From: Silurus meridionalis
Taxonomy: Eukaryota; Chordata; Actinopteri; Siluriformes; Siluridae
Reading direction: 5' to 3'
Length of the DNA: 64,000 nucleotides
Assembly: GCF_014805685.1 (NCBI RefSeq)
Contig: NC_060906.1
Location: 23,963,126 to 24,027,125 of the forward strand
The notes beneath the pieces are model-generated. The model saw nothing but the letters and a program-made list of their open reading frames with translations, searched no databases and was not told where the DNA came from. The translations under genes were made by a program, and so were the position numbers. Below, piece by piece: positions 47,606 through 60,394 of this stretch; the stretch's first letter is position 1, and every line of letters begins with the position of its first letter.

Positions 47606-48640
47606 CTTCAGGGTTTAAATCCTGGTGTCTGAGAGAAACACACCTGCATCTGCTGCTGCTCCCTGCTTTCCTCCTTCTTCAATCGTTCTTGGCTCATGCT
47701 TCATGTTTTGTGTTTTTCGGTTTCTTGTTCCACCCGAAGCTCTGAAGCTTCGCGACACGGTAATGACTGGGGTTCTGAAAAGAAAACATCCCCAGTAATG
47801 AAAAGAAAAGTTTTGACTGATGTTACAATTGCTTCCTGTTGTGTCTGTGAGATTTGGAGAAAGAATAATGAGAAACACACAGACGTCCAAAATTCATATT
47901 TATTTTTTTTTTTTTGAAACTCGAGTGATTTTCAATTCCAGACCTGACAACACATTTCACATACACTGCGCAAGAGCATCTGCTCACTGTTTCACTATTC
48001 CAGTGAAAATTCCTGTGAAAAACACACACATACACACACTCACACTATTTGGTAAAAAGTATTGGGACACCTGTTTTTTTTTTTTTCTTCTGTTTAACCA
48101 TTTGGTCTTTCATCAAACAGTTCACAGAAATACTCTGCTCTTATAGACGTCACATAATTATGTAAAACATATGTGTTAGATGTTTGTTCCTCATAGGCAT
48201 ATCCAAGTTTTTTTTCTGAATTTTTTAAACAAAAAATTAAGCAATTTAAGACCATTTCTCATTTGGCAATAACAGTAGAGGGCGCTGTAGACGTGACTGA
48301 AAATCGCAAAAAAAAAAAGGCAGGTCTGTAGCGAGGTTGAGGTTCTCGGGGGTGCGACGGAGAACCGTTGCTACATAATCGACTCACCTCCTGGTCTGAA
48401 CGTGAGCTCGTGCTCATATTGCATTTGGTGCAGGAAAAGAAAAGACGAGGTTTTGTTTGTCAAAGCATCTGCTCAGTCTTGTGCACCGTGTCTCCAGGCG
48501 AGGCGCCGATGGAGTGTGAACATTAGCATAATGCTGGAGGCAGTGTTGGGGGTTACAAAAGGTGGGCTTTTTTGGAATTACATTACTGACAAATGAAATG
48601 GTGCTTTGGTGGTTGTTTAAATGGTTCCTGGGAACGTGTC
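47606..48640. other. Non-coding downstream DNA
   Basis: No gene is supported. A MITE end fragment (CACTATTTGGTAAAAAGTAT) is at 48042-48075. Sequence at 48284-48520 is GC-richer and repeat-free. Confidence 0.5.
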
Positions 48641-48654
48641 TGAACTACTATATA

Positions 48655-49123
48655 CACTATATGGGCAAAAGGTATTGGGACACCAAACTTTTCCAGCAAT
48701 ATGAGGTTCTAAACTCTTAGCACAAATTTGCACACGATTGTATCGGACGTCTTTGGATGCGTCAAATTTTCCCTTCACTTCAACTATGAGACCCAAAACC
48801 TGTTCCAGTATGACCATGAACATCTTGAGTGGCCTGCTACAGAGCTTTAACCATATTGGACACCTTTAGGATGAAATTGAATGCTGACTGCACCCCTGGG
48901 CCTCCTCACCTTCTCACCTTCATCAGTACCTGACATTAATAACACACATCCTTGAGGCTGAATGAATCTGCACAAATCTCCATAAAATCTAGTAAAACAT
49001 CTTTCCAGAAGAATGGAGCTCATTATAACAGCAAGTGAAGACTAAGTGTGGAACGGGATGTACAAAGAGAAGTGCATATAAATGTTACGGTTGGGTGTCC
49101 ACAAACTTTTGTCCGTATAGTGT
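48655..49123 (+). mobile_element. Tc1-derived MITE, near full length (copy 7)
   Basis: CACTATATGGGCAAAAGGTA at the left, CAAACTTTTGTCCGTATAGT at the right. The internal order is the same as copy 1, including GTGTGGAACGGGATGTACAA, which gives the empty-site sequence for the hAT insertion in copy 10. Confidence 0.88.
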
Positions 49124-49494
49124 AGCTCCGGTTACGATTCCCATAAAAAGAGAAAATTGAACTATTGATGGCTTCTGTTTGTTTGTATAACTTGTAGAAT
49201 TCCACCATCCACCATCGTCAATTGGAAATCGCAGAATGAGCAGGGCACCTCTAGGTGGTGCCGGTGTGCCGGAAAAACGATGTGTATTTTGTTACATCGT
49301 GTTTGTATTGTGTGTTTTTTTATTGTGTTTTAGAGTCTTTGAAGTTGAAAGGAAAAACGTGAAAAGAAATTGGCATCGCTAAACAAAGATAGGGGTTATA
49401 ATTAAAGGGGTCCAAGCACCGACCCCCCCTCTGTAACACACGACATACTGTATTACGTCATTTTAGTACCACATTTAAAAAATAATACAATCTG

Positions 49495-50310
49495 AGATTA
49501 TGAGAATAAAGTAAAGCAGTTTTAGGATAAAGTCAGGAATATTTTGAGAAAAAAAAACACTCACATTTACGAGAAAAAAGTAGTTAAATAGGCTTTACTG
49601 TCATTTTAACCATATACATCGCAACATCACAACGTTTCCCCTGGACCACGGAGCTCCATCAAACAACATACATTAACTAAAGGAACCCAGAACTACACAG
49701 AACCGCAAACTAACAACACAAAGTGCACATGTGCAACATTTAGTGCAAAAAAATCCCAACAAACAACAACATGAGACGAGGAAAAACAGTAACACAGTAG
49801 CGTCAACTAGTCCAGTACAGACGGCTGTTCTGTTAAATACAGCACACGTAAACATTTAGTTCAACAAGAAGTGTACAAACACAATGTCGTAATATGTTGA
49901 GACAAAAATGTAACATATGAGAATAACTTAATATTTTTAGAAAACAAAAGTAAAAGGAGAATACATTTTTCTAATATAAAAAAAATAGAGAATAAAATCT
50001 TAATATTTTGAGAAAAAAGTAAAACAAAAATAAAGTTGTTATTTAAAAAAAAAAAAGTTAAATGAGAATAAAGTCTTAATATTTTGAGAAAGAAGAAAGA
50101 CGGATAAAATCGTAATTAAAAAAAAAAAACGAGAATAAAGTCGTAATATTTTACGAAAAAAAGGAATATTTGGAGAAAAAAAAGAAAAAAAAATTAATAA
50201 AGTTGTTATATTTTAAGAAAAAAGTAAAATGAGAATAAAGTCGTAATATTTTGCGTAAAAAAGTGAAGCGAGAATAAAGTCGTAATATTTAGCGAAAAAG
50301 TCATACTTAC
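49495..50310 (+). repeat. AATAAAGTCGTAATATTTT repeat, with L2-like tail inside
   Basis: The unit GAGAATAAAGTCGTAATATTTT plus GAGAAAAAAGT recurs about 35-40 bases apart from 49920 to 50310, and a first copy lies at about 49495-49575. Between them (about 49585-49870, minus strand) TTTACTGTCATTTTAACCAT and a CAACATA-rich stretch look like an L2-type LINE 3' end. Inverted copies of the unit occur at about 50620-50690, 50845-50875 and 51075-51115. Confidence 0.72.
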
Positions 50311-50691
50311 AAGTTCATCATATTAATTAATTTGTTACAAAGTGTTGGGACCCCCGGCTGAAGCCCTGGCGATGTCAGAGACGTCCAGCGTGATCATCAT
50401 AATCAAAGTCTCTTGAGAAACAACATCTCTTCAAATAGCACACAAATGTAAACATCGAAATCCTAAGAGTTAAAACTGGTCAACATTCCAGACTGCACAA
50501 AAGTCTTTCATTTCTAAAGAGACGTTTATTAAATAGAAGTATAATATAGAAGTAAATAAGAAGTCATTTTATGCAAAATGGCGAAACGTTTTCACGCAAT
50601 TCTGTGATTTTTCTCAAAATTTTACCGCTTTAATCTCGTATTGCTGTGACTTTATTCTCAAAATGTTTTTTGTCATACTACTACAACTTCG

Positions 50692-50852
50692 GCCATGTCC
50701 ACACCAATAGGTTTTTATTTAAAACTGCATATTTTTCTTCGGTGTGGATGAGCAGCTTCTAGAAAACGTTTGAAAACGGAAGCGTGGACGTGTGAACCGT
50801 TTTTGAGACGAAAACGCCGTTTTTAAATGTATGTGGATTAGTGTGGACTTTA
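50692..50852. mobile_element. Small MITE with GTCCACAC ends
   Basis: The left end ATGTCCACACCAATAGGTTTT and right end TGTGGATTAGTGTGGACT form an imperfect inverted repeat around GAAAACG-rich DNA, a common fish MITE pattern. Next to it, 50876-50912 is a Tc1-MITE right-end fragment. Confidence 0.6.
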
Positions 50853-51145
50853 TTCTCGTACTGCTACGACTTCTTATGGTCTGGTGTTTACAAACTTTTG
50901 TCCATCAAGTGTAGATCTGGTAAGGATTTCCAAAAAAAATCCAAATTATTTAGGACCTTGTTTATTTGTAGAACTCGTTGCACGTGTGAACGTTGGCTTA
51001 GAACATACATTTCCACTACAACCTTTATCTTCAATTGTAAATCGCAGCATTGAAATAAAAAAACGAGCTGTGACGTAGACTTTATTCTCATAATATTGAC
51101 ATTTTCTACAAAATATTAGGACTTTCTTCGATTTTTCATAGTAGG

Positions 51146-51350
51146 TTCCCTGGTGGTCTAGTGGTTAGGATGCCCCGGGTTCGATCCCCGGTCAGGGAAC
51201 CAACCCCAGCCACTCTTAGTGCCGGTCCCAAGCCAGGATAAATGGGGAGGGTTACGTTAGGAAGGGCATCCAGCGTAAAACCATGTGCCAAATCAAACAT
51301 GCGGATAATCCGCTGTGACGCCCCCTAATGGGAGAAGCCGAAAGGAAGTT
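51146..51350 (+). mobile_element. tRNA-Glu-derived SINE, second copy
   Basis: The head TTCCCTGGTGGTCTAGTGGT keeps box A, and GGGTTCGATCCCCGG keeps box B, but the anticodon-arm segment between them is deleted. Body and tail match the copy at 17811. No clear target-site duplication. Confidence 0.88.
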
Positions 51351-51359
51351 AAACAGACA

Positions 51360-52360
51360 ATTAGACAGGAAAAAAATAAACGGTTTGTACTACAGAAATT
51401 CGATTTGGACTGTAGTTAGTAACCAGTCTGGCCTTCATTCAGGCAAATGAGACGATTTGGATCGGCCTGATTGTGGTATTACAGTGACAGACGTCTTATT
51501 TTAGGTGACATTCAAATTCAATATAAAGTTCCATAGAAATTCATTTTTGGGCCTCAGCAAGCATGAAAAAGATGTGGATTGAGCTCATTTGGATAGCATG
51601 GTGCTTGGACCCTGAGAATAAAATCCAAAGTTTGTGGCTAGTAGTATTAATATTAGTAATAGTAATAATAATTATAATAATAATAATAAAGTAAGAATAA
51701 TTGACTATATAATATTGTGTCAATGTAAACAGTAATAATCAGAAAAATCTCAATGTTTTTCCGAAGTGATTCATCTGTTATCTGAATGTCCTGTGTGGGC
51801 AAACAGGATCTGATGGCATCGTCACAGTTTTATTAAACGCAACACAAACAGAACACAGCGTTCGCTTTCCTATTGTTCGTCGAAACCCTCTTTAAAAAAA
51901 AACACCACATCCTTTCAAACGAGTGAGCATGACTCAAACACTCGAGCTTCTCCACATCTCTGAGGACCCATGACTCATAATTTGCTCTTTTGCCGATGTT
52001 GAAAGTGGGTTTGGGTAAAAAATGTGCTTCCATTACGAGCACTGGAGCGTCGAAAGCCAACATTAGGCACTTACAGTCTCGCGGCGCAGCGCGGCCGTCC
52101 GCTATACCTGCCATTGACGCATTACAATTAGCCTACCATAATGCAGTTCCCTGGAGCATAACTACAAAATAGCACCTCGATAAATATCTTGTGTAGGGGA
52201 ACTACCAAAGCCTGACCTGTGTGTCTTTAGCTTAAAAGGAAGGAAATGAGCAACGACAAAAACACCACAATTTTGCATGTAATGCATTTCGCTTTATGAG
52301 GATGAATCCGAAAGTCGTTATCGTACCGGATTGTCCATACACAGCAGGGAGGACATTTCA
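51360..52360. other. Non-coding; possible regulatory island
   Basis: No gene. Sequence at about 51780-52200 is repeat-free, with ATTACAATTAGCCTACCATA and a GC-rich CGCGGCGCAGCGCGG patch. Confidence 0.45.
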
Positions 52361-52364
52361 GAAT

Positions 52365-52545
52365 CAGTGGTATCTCAGTGGTGAAGATGTTGGACAGCTA
52401 ATTCGAAGGTCATTAGTCTGAAAACCAGCACCACCAAGCTGCTACCATAAACTGGGCCCTTGAGCGAGGCTCTTAACCTTCAACTGTTCAGATGTATTAA
52501 TGAGATGAGTGGAAGTGGGTTTGAATAAAACCTAAACGTAAATAG
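52365..52545 (+). mobile_element. tRNA-derived SINE fragment
   Basis: AGTGGTATCTCAGTGGTGAAG, CACCACCAAGCTGCTACCAT, GGGCCCTTGAGCGAGGCTCT and TTAACCTTCAACTGTTCAG match the family at 28105. Confidence 0.75.
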
Positions 52546-52549
52546 ATTG

Positions 52550-55500
52550 AGACTTTGCTTTTGCTATAAGAAAGAGGAGTAGAAGGTCTAGTAAAAAAAA
52601 AAAAAAAACAGTCACATGGAATTGTAAAGTAAAAACACACAACCTGAACCTAAAAACAAACCAACAAAGGATACTGCAATTTTTGGCGAATTTCGGGATG
52701 CAAATCCGATCAAATGTATCAGATTTAAAAAATCGACTCTTTCAGTTTTCCAATAATGAGTTTGAATTATATTATTACTTTTTTTAATAATTGTGGATTT
52801 TATGGCTTTTATTTTACATGTTGTACTGTTTCACTATTATTTATTTATTTATTTATATATTTTTTATTTCATTTTAGCATCTTTATACAACCTGTAATTA
52901 AAAAAAAAAGAAGAGAAAAGAAAAGGGAAGGAAAAAAATGATGTACTGTATGATTTACCTTGCAAAAAGTCTCGTTTCAGTGTCGCTCGTTTGTGTGCAT
53001 TTGGATGAATCCTGGATGATATTTTTGGACCCGCAAATAAAAAACGAGCTTTTTAACGGAAAAAAAAAAGAAGCGAAATTCGCCGGGGTGGTTTGTGTTC
53101 TCGAAGTATCTGTGATTGTGTTTCTCTTTCTTTCAAGACCAACATGTGTTTCGTCTCAGAGTGAGTCAAGAACATGTAAATACTGCAAATAAAACCACTT
53201 GGAGGATGCTGTATAAAATAAAACCACATTTAAGACAAAACAGAGAGGATGTGAGCGTTTGCTGTGTATCTGGAAGACCTTCGTCTGCGCATCGGTTCGG
53301 AATATCGGATCGCTCGTGATGACTGAAAAGATCTGGCGCCCCTACAGTAGCATAACTGTATATAACGATATTGCGGAAGGATCAAGGGGATTTCCTCCAG
53401 AGCCTGACTGTATAAATCCTCCTGCCAGAAAGTCATTTCAGGAATTAAAGACTGAATCTGTAAATATCCAGCAGATTTATTTTAATATAAGAATTGGTTC
53501 AGTGTTAGAAATGAGTTACTGGTTAAATAATGCTGGGAGATTCATTCGTTTTTGATTGGCACTGTATTAATAACCCTGTACAGTAAGGCGTCCCTTTGGC
53601 TCATAATGCCTTTTGTTCATAACCCTGCTGTTATTTCCACAAGAAAGTGACGGGTCACTTAACTTCACACATCTAGATTCTTTTTTTCTGACCTTGCATA
53701 CCAACTACTTACAGCTCATTTATTTATTTTACAATACAAAAGCCCCTCATTATTATTTTAATTCAAAACCCACAACTTGAGTCAAATAAACCCTGTAATA
53801 AATGACCTAGACCCCCCCCCCAAATAGACCCCAAAAACAACACAATGTCACAAAAATCATTCAACAGTTCAAAATTTTATAACATTTTTAATACCTTGAA
53901 ACATTTCAATTGATGCTAATGTAAAGAAGCAACTCAAACTCGTTCACTTGTAACTGATGGGTGACATCAACAATGGAACTCAAAACCAAAAGCACGAGCT
54001 AAAGAATGGAGACGATCTTTCCATCATTTTAATTACACTTTGTCATAGAGACAGTCCTTAGGTGGATCAGCACTAGGCCTAGGACCAGTCTTCGTAGCCA
54101 TGGCAACACTAATTTCAATTCAGATTTTTTTTTCTCCCAGCAACACCTACAGGTCAAACATTACAATAACATTCAAATTCTCCAATTTTCTAAAGATTTC
54201 TCCTGCAATATTGATGTTCTACCATATATGTTCTTGCTAGGTTGCCTGTGGCAGCCCTGAAAATGCTACTTACAGCTTTAACATCATGTAACATTGTGAA
54301 ATATTTTAATTAAACTATAACCAACATTAATTTTTGTCCCAGAGAATTTTCCCATATCAGAAAATGTACAGTTTCACCTCTGACTGTTATAAAGTGCCAG
54401 TGACACTGGAGACTCCTTGCATTAATGTAATTAAACATCTCTTTACACAAAAAAGTTCACTATGCTGTCATAGAAAATAAATCCCCACTATCTGAACAAT
54501 CAGAAGTCACAATTCAGCAGTGCTGTAAAGTAAAATAGAAAGAATAAATGTAAAACGATCGACTTTTCAACACGAAACGGCAGATTTCTCTCAAACGCTT
54601 CAATAATGGATAGAATACAAGTCTGGAGAAGGTAGCAGAGCTTGTTTCAGGGATCAGAGCGATTTCTTAGCCGAGTCTCGGTCATGTAGAAACACGACTC
54701 TTCCTCTCCGGGCTGAGTTGATTTGTAAAGTATCCCATCTCATCATCACGGCTTTCCGCTGAACCCTGAGCTTATTTCTGTCCGTTATTGTAAGAGGTAC
54801 CACCGAACTTGTCTTTACTCGCCTGATAAGCAGCGTAATGCCAACTTTAATGTCCATAAGGTCAAAATCAATAACATCAATCCTCCTAGCTTCCCAAACC
54901 TCCTTTTTAGCCTTAAAGGCGCCCCTTTCTCAAATCTGACACATTTGATCCCACAATTTATTGCTACATCCATTTCGACCTCTGCTCTGATGAATTCCAT
55001 CACCAGATCTAGTCATATCTCCATCTTGTCACTTGGCGCATCTCTTGCTGAACTTAAAATGCTCTTAATATTTAAGGTCAGGGTCTCTGTAACATTCCCA
55101 CAGGGGCTGGGGCCTACAGGGAAGCAGAAACAATTACTGTTTTAATGTTGCACGTTATTTGGATAGAAATGGTGGTGAATATAAAATAGGACAGAAGGTT
55201 AGGGTGCTTTTATTGCTTTTTAATGATCAAATACAAAAATGATGGATGAAGACTCAGGGAACAGGCTCACAGAGGCAAGAGAAAATGGACAAAGAAGTGA
55301 AAATAAAATAATAAAGCACTACTCTAGGCTGTGTTAGTTGGCTAACCTCGCTAACAAACAAAAGCTAGGAATGGCAATAAACTAGCTTATCCCAAACAAT
55401 AGGATAATCTATCAAAAAATACAAGGTGTAGCACCTGCCCTCTAACCTAAGGGTGTCTAGACAACCCCAGCACCTGTGTGGTGAAATGTAGGTGAGCACA

Positions 55501-56360
55501 CAATCTTACCTGTTCTCAAAGCAAGTGAGCAAAAACAAGGCCCAGAAAAGATTGGCACAAAAAAACACATGGGCTGTAGGCTGCCTTTAAACAATAGGCT
55601 TCACCACTTCTGTACAGGTTCTTGTTTTCTTTTTCAAAAACAAGAACTTGCCAACAGATGACTCCACCTATAGTAGGACAGCGTAAGCATCCAGAGATGG
55701 CACAGATCCAAATAACATTTCACATTTATGGCATGTGGCAGACACCTTTTTCTAGAGCAACTTTACTCATTCACCCAAACAAGGCCCAGACCAGTCTTAG
55801 ACAAGGCCCAGACAAGGCTCAGACAAGGCTTAGACAAGACCCAGCCAATGCTCAGACAAGCTTCAAACAAGCTTCAAACTAGCATGGCACAATAAGGACA
55901 CCAAAAATGACTGCCACATGGGCTTCAAGGCTCTGCTTATAAACAATAGGCTTCACCACTTCTGGTCATGTTCTTGTATCCTGATCCAGTCCATTTCCAG
56001 ACACCAAATAATTATAATTGACAGAGGACTCCACCTATAGGGCAACAAAGAGGAAATGAGAGAGAAACACACCAGCATTGACGTCCCATGCGACGCATTA
56101 CTTAATGAATAAACCGCTTTATGAATAAAACAAGCCTCGAATGTAAATTATAGAAAAAATGAGTGAACTAACTAGAGAAGTCTTTTCCAAAAACCAAGCA
56201 CAAAACTGAAGGTCATGATGTAGAACAGTAACAAAAATATCCCTAATTCTGGAAGCTGTCCATCCAAATCCCACTAACCAGTGAGAGTAAACAACAAGAC
56301 CCTCTATAGACTGACTCATGAATCCAGAGTTATATGAGAGAAAATTGTTTTTTCATTGTT
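52550..56360. other. Intergenic DNA, no gene recognised
   Basis: Short ORFs only. A CAAGGCCCAGA/CAAGGCTCAGA minisatellite lies at 55781-55875. A diverged dispersed segment with ATAGGCTTCACCACTTCTG and GACTCCACCTATAG recurs at about 55590-55680, 55930-56046 and, more weakly, 62240-62345. The ORF-like minus-strand pieces at 54654-55003 match nothing I recognise. Confidence 0.45.
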
Positions 56361-56365
56361 GACAA

Positions 56366-56695
56366 TATTGGCAAAAGTTTGTGGACACCCACCCATAATT
56401 TTTTATTTAATAAACTCCACTCTTTTGAGAAGATGTTCCACAAGAATTTTGTGAAGATTTTCTGGAGATGCATTCAGCCACAATTGTGTTAGTAAAGTCA
56501 GGTACTAATGTAGGTGAGGTGAGGAGGCTTGGGGTGCAGTCAGTGTTCACATTCATAACAAAGGTGTTCAAAGCTTTACAGTAGGAGATCTTCATGGTGC
56601 TGGAACAGGTCTCCTAGTTCAAGTGAAGGGAAAATTCCATGCTGTCACATCCAAAGATGCATTCAAAAGTGTGTGGTAGCAGAACCACACATGGC
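56366..56695 (-). mobile_element. Tc1-derived MITE (copy 8)
   Basis: Reverse orientation: GCAAAAGTTTGTGGACACCC, GAGAAGATGTTCCACAAGAA, TTGTGTTAGTAAAGTCAGGT, GGGGTGCAGTCAGTGTTCAC, GGTGCTGGAACAGGTCTCCT. The far end is not preserved. Confidence 0.82.
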
Positions 56696-57654
56696 TGGGA
56701 AATCCGGTATATGGTTGAATTCCTTCCATCGAATTCGACCAAAAATCCCACACCTGGTGTAAATAATTCCATTCCCTTTCCATTGCCTCTGATACACAAC
56801 TGTTTATCTGGGCCTGAATTTAGCATTTCTAGGTCACTCTAACAGGGAGGTGTACAACATGCTTGCATATTGCTGCCAAGAAAATGTCAGGTTTAAAAAA
56901 AAAAAAAACGAGCAGACGGGTTCCAAAAGATATTTCATCCAATCCATGTGGACGTACCTGGCAGGCTCGACCTGTAATACAAGACTATAAAAAAAACAGA
57001 TCCTGAAAATAAACAAGGCTGTTGCAGGATACGGTGAGTATTTCGGCCACCCACACAGGTCATGGAGTTCTACAGAGTTCACAGCAAAATATCTCCATAG
57101 CAGCAGTGACTGGAGTTCCACACACTGTTCTGCATAATGAGATGTATATTAGCTTTTCAACTTTTTTCTTTAAAAAAAAAGAAAAAGTTGCAGGTTTGAG
57201 CGGTAGAATTTGTTTTATTTTTGCAGTGATACTATTAGAATTCTGTTGGACCTCATGAAATTATAATCAGCGAAAGAATATGAAAATGAGAGGAGTGAAT
57301 AGTAAAAGCGGATTTGATGAATACATTACTCTGAATGAACTGAGGATGTTTTCTGAACAAATGCAAATATGAATAGGAGGCTTGTTATTTTTTGTTGTAG
57401 TTATTTTTTATCATCAGCGGCTTCTAACCTCACAGCTTTACTGTAAAACCGTAATTGAACCCTATTTCTGTTTAAACAGGTCCGAATTTCCCATATTGGA
57501 TTAATTGAAACTAAAACTAGCCAACGTTATTGTACACCTTCTAGAAGGAATCGGTTCAACCAACTCGCAATCTGATTGGTTAATTCAAAAGCTCCATTCA
57601 ACCATGTATCATGTAACCAGTGCTCATTTCTGAACGCCTTACGGCAGATAGAGA

Positions 57655-58480
57655 GTAGTGACGATCTTTCATGAACGATTCGTTCATTTTGAACGAGTCT
57701 TCAATGTGACTCGGTGGAACGAGTCAACTCAAAGAGTGATTCGTTCATTTTCTACTGGACATGCACGATCAAAGCAATCGCAAAAATTCTTCTAGTCCGA
57801 GTCGTTCATTCTTTTATCGCGCGACTCCCATAAACACTATGCATTTTTTTATATATATTATATTGCCAAAAGTATTGGGACACCTGACCTTTCCTACTAT
57901 ATGTGGTTCTTTTCCAAACTGTTACCACAAATCTGGAGGCACTCAATCGTACAGGACGTCTTTAGATGCGCTATCATTTTGTATTCACTTGAACTTGGAA
58001 ACCCAAAACCTGTTCCAGCATGGCGATCCCCTGTGCACATAGTGAGCTCCTTGTAGATCTGGTTTACATGTTTGGGAGAGGAAGATCTTGCTGCTATAGA
58101 GCTCTGATCTCATCCCTACTGAACACCTTTGGGATGAATGTGAACGCTGACTGCACCCCAGATCTCCTCACCTACATCAGTTGACCTACAACCTTTTGTA
58201 ATACACTTGTGGCTGATGAACACATAAACACACTCCAAAATCTATTGGAACATCTTCCGAGAAGAGAGGAGGGAATTATAAGAGCAAATTGAGACTAAAT
58301 GTGGAATGTGATGCTCAAAAACCTCATTACATAAATACAAATCACATATGTTGGAGGAACATTTTATTTTATTTCTGACCAAAGTAAGAAAATTAACTAA
58401 ATGACTCGCAAAAAAAAGGATTCATTGTGATGAACAAGAACGAGAAGTCACTAAAATGATCCGATCTTCCCATCACGTAT
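57655..58480. mobile_element. hAT-like MITE carrying a nested Tc1-MITE
   Basis: The outer parts, about 57655-57840 (GATTCGTTCATTTTGAACGA) and 58385-58480 (TCACTAAAATGATCCGATCT, TCCCATCACG), are GTTCATT/AATGATCC-rich and face each other like the two ends of one fish MITE. Between them lies Tc1-MITE copy 9 (57858-58330). Confidence 0.5.
57858..58330 (+). mobile_element. Tc1-derived MITE (copy 9)
   Basis: TATTGCCAAAAGTATTGGGA, CAGGACGTCTTTAGATGCGC, ACACCTTTGGGATGAATGTG and CTATTGGAACATCTTCCGAG follow the family order. The 3' tip is not clear here; a right-end-like TTACTTTTGTCCATATGGTG lies at 58610-58629. Confidence 0.8.
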
Positions 58481-58489
58481 AGAAACACC

Positions 58490-59381
58490 TTCGACAGCTG
58501 AAATCTTATTGAATAAAAAATGGCAGCAAAAATTGATCTCTTTATCTCATGTTCAAATCTTTGGTTTGGAGAAGAACCACATATAGCCTAGAAAGTCAGG
58601 TGGGCCATTACTTTTGTCCATATGGTGTATATTTGGACCACTGTGCAGATTTGGTGTGCGAAAATAATGAACAGTACAATTTCCCTGCTACAGTGAGTTC
58701 TGCTTTGTCACTCTGATCATTAGAGGAGGGGGTAGAAGGCAGCAAGCAGTGCAGGGCTTCATGAAGTCAGCTGGGAGTTTCATGTGGTTTCACGTGGTTG
58801 GGTAGGTCCTCAGGAGGGCTGGAGTCTGACAGCGCCCTGCCCGGCTCAGGAGATCGGCCCTGCCGTCACTTCCTCTAGCAGTCAGATGACGATGATGGCC
58901 ACCGTCCTCCGAGTCTCCAGCAATTCCCTCGTGGATTCCTCGGTGCTCAGCTGACGTGTAAAGCAGAGCCGAGTGGTGATTACCGAGAAGAATACCGTCA
59001 AACAAATCCTCAGGGACGCCACCTCTGATCTACTACAGGCCCGGGATGTAGATCAGGACTTAGATTCTCAGTGGGAAACACAAGATCCCGGTCACACCAG
59101 GGATTTCAGAAGACGCCTGGTTCATAGCTCTATATTATAAGCTTTAGACAGGATCTAAAGTCTCCAGATCTCTCCTAAAGATCAAGGAAGAACACACACT
59201 GAAACAAAGAACCGTCTAATATGATTCTAGAAGACTAGAAACAAGTCACATGATGTGCCAGTGTAGTGAGATAATTACACTCGGTAAGATTTCTTAATAA
59301 GAAAACATACCTAGGATTTAGAAAAAGCAATAAAATCAATTCCAAGCAGTTGATTTAGTCTAATTAGCTGAAACTAGCTTG

Positions 59382-59459
<78 letters not shown>

Positions 59460-60380
59460 TTTTTGCTTTGCTTTGCTTTTCTTAATATGGGTGAAAAGAT
59501 TTTAAAACCAGAGAACAAGAAAATTCCTCTTTATTTGAGGTTAGTCATCATTACATATTCTGTCTTAAAATGAGACAAAGCTTTTAAACTGAAGACAAAG
59601 CGAAATCATTACTCCTCAAAATACTTATTGCAACATAAAACATTACTGAATGTATTTTATCATCACGGAAAACACAAACATATTCGCTGTGAGAATCTGA
59701 AATCAAACTATCGAACGATGTAGTAAAAAGCCAGAAGTAGTTTGTAACAAAGATCCAAAAAACAATAACCGTACTGGATAATGTGTGGAGACTTCAAACT
59801 GCAGACTCTTATCATCTGTTATTAGACTGTAAATAAATGTGTTGGTGTCGACATAAAAGAAGCATTTGGAATAAATAATACTAAAGTGTGATTATTGTTT
59901 CACTGGCAACCTTCAAACCAGTTACTAAAATAACGTCTTAGAAGATACAAGGCTTCAAACGACATCACTGATGGTAATGAAGTTCAATTCGCAGGTAAAA
60001 TTAAAACTTTATAATAAATAAATAATCCTAAAACAATCATAATAATCGGACACAATCTGATCTTGCATAATATTTTAGTCTCAAAATAAGATCAATATGA
60101 TTCTTATGGCTAGAAAAAGGATTGTAAATTTTTGGAGTGTAGAAAAATAATCAACGTCAGGCTTCACTTTCCTGCACCACTGATGTGTTTGCCTTCTTAT
60201 TCTGCAACAGTTCATGTACTTTTTATCTGTTTATAGTTACATTCGATGATACACCAATTCAGTAATTATGTAACGGATCCACCACACGAGTTCCTGTTAT
60301 AGAACAAGCTGTTACTATAGAAACCATAACAGGTAAGAACAAGCACTCTAATATAAAGCTAATATATAAACACCAATCAT
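58490..60380. other. Intergenic DNA with (AT)n tract
   Basis: No gene. The tract (AT)n is at about 59386-59450 followed by poly-T. A repeat-free GC-richer stretch at about 58740-59050 may be regulatory. Confidence 0.5.
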
Positions 60381-60394
60381 CAAGACATTAATGC

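Noticed and set aside
51146..51200. A second tRNA-Glu gene
   Set aside because: The anticodon arm is missing and a SINE body follows.
54654..55003. Two adjacent minus-strand ORFs that could be exons of an unknown gene
   Set aside because: No recognisable family, no consistent splice sites and no neighbouring exons; left as unassigned intergenic DNA.
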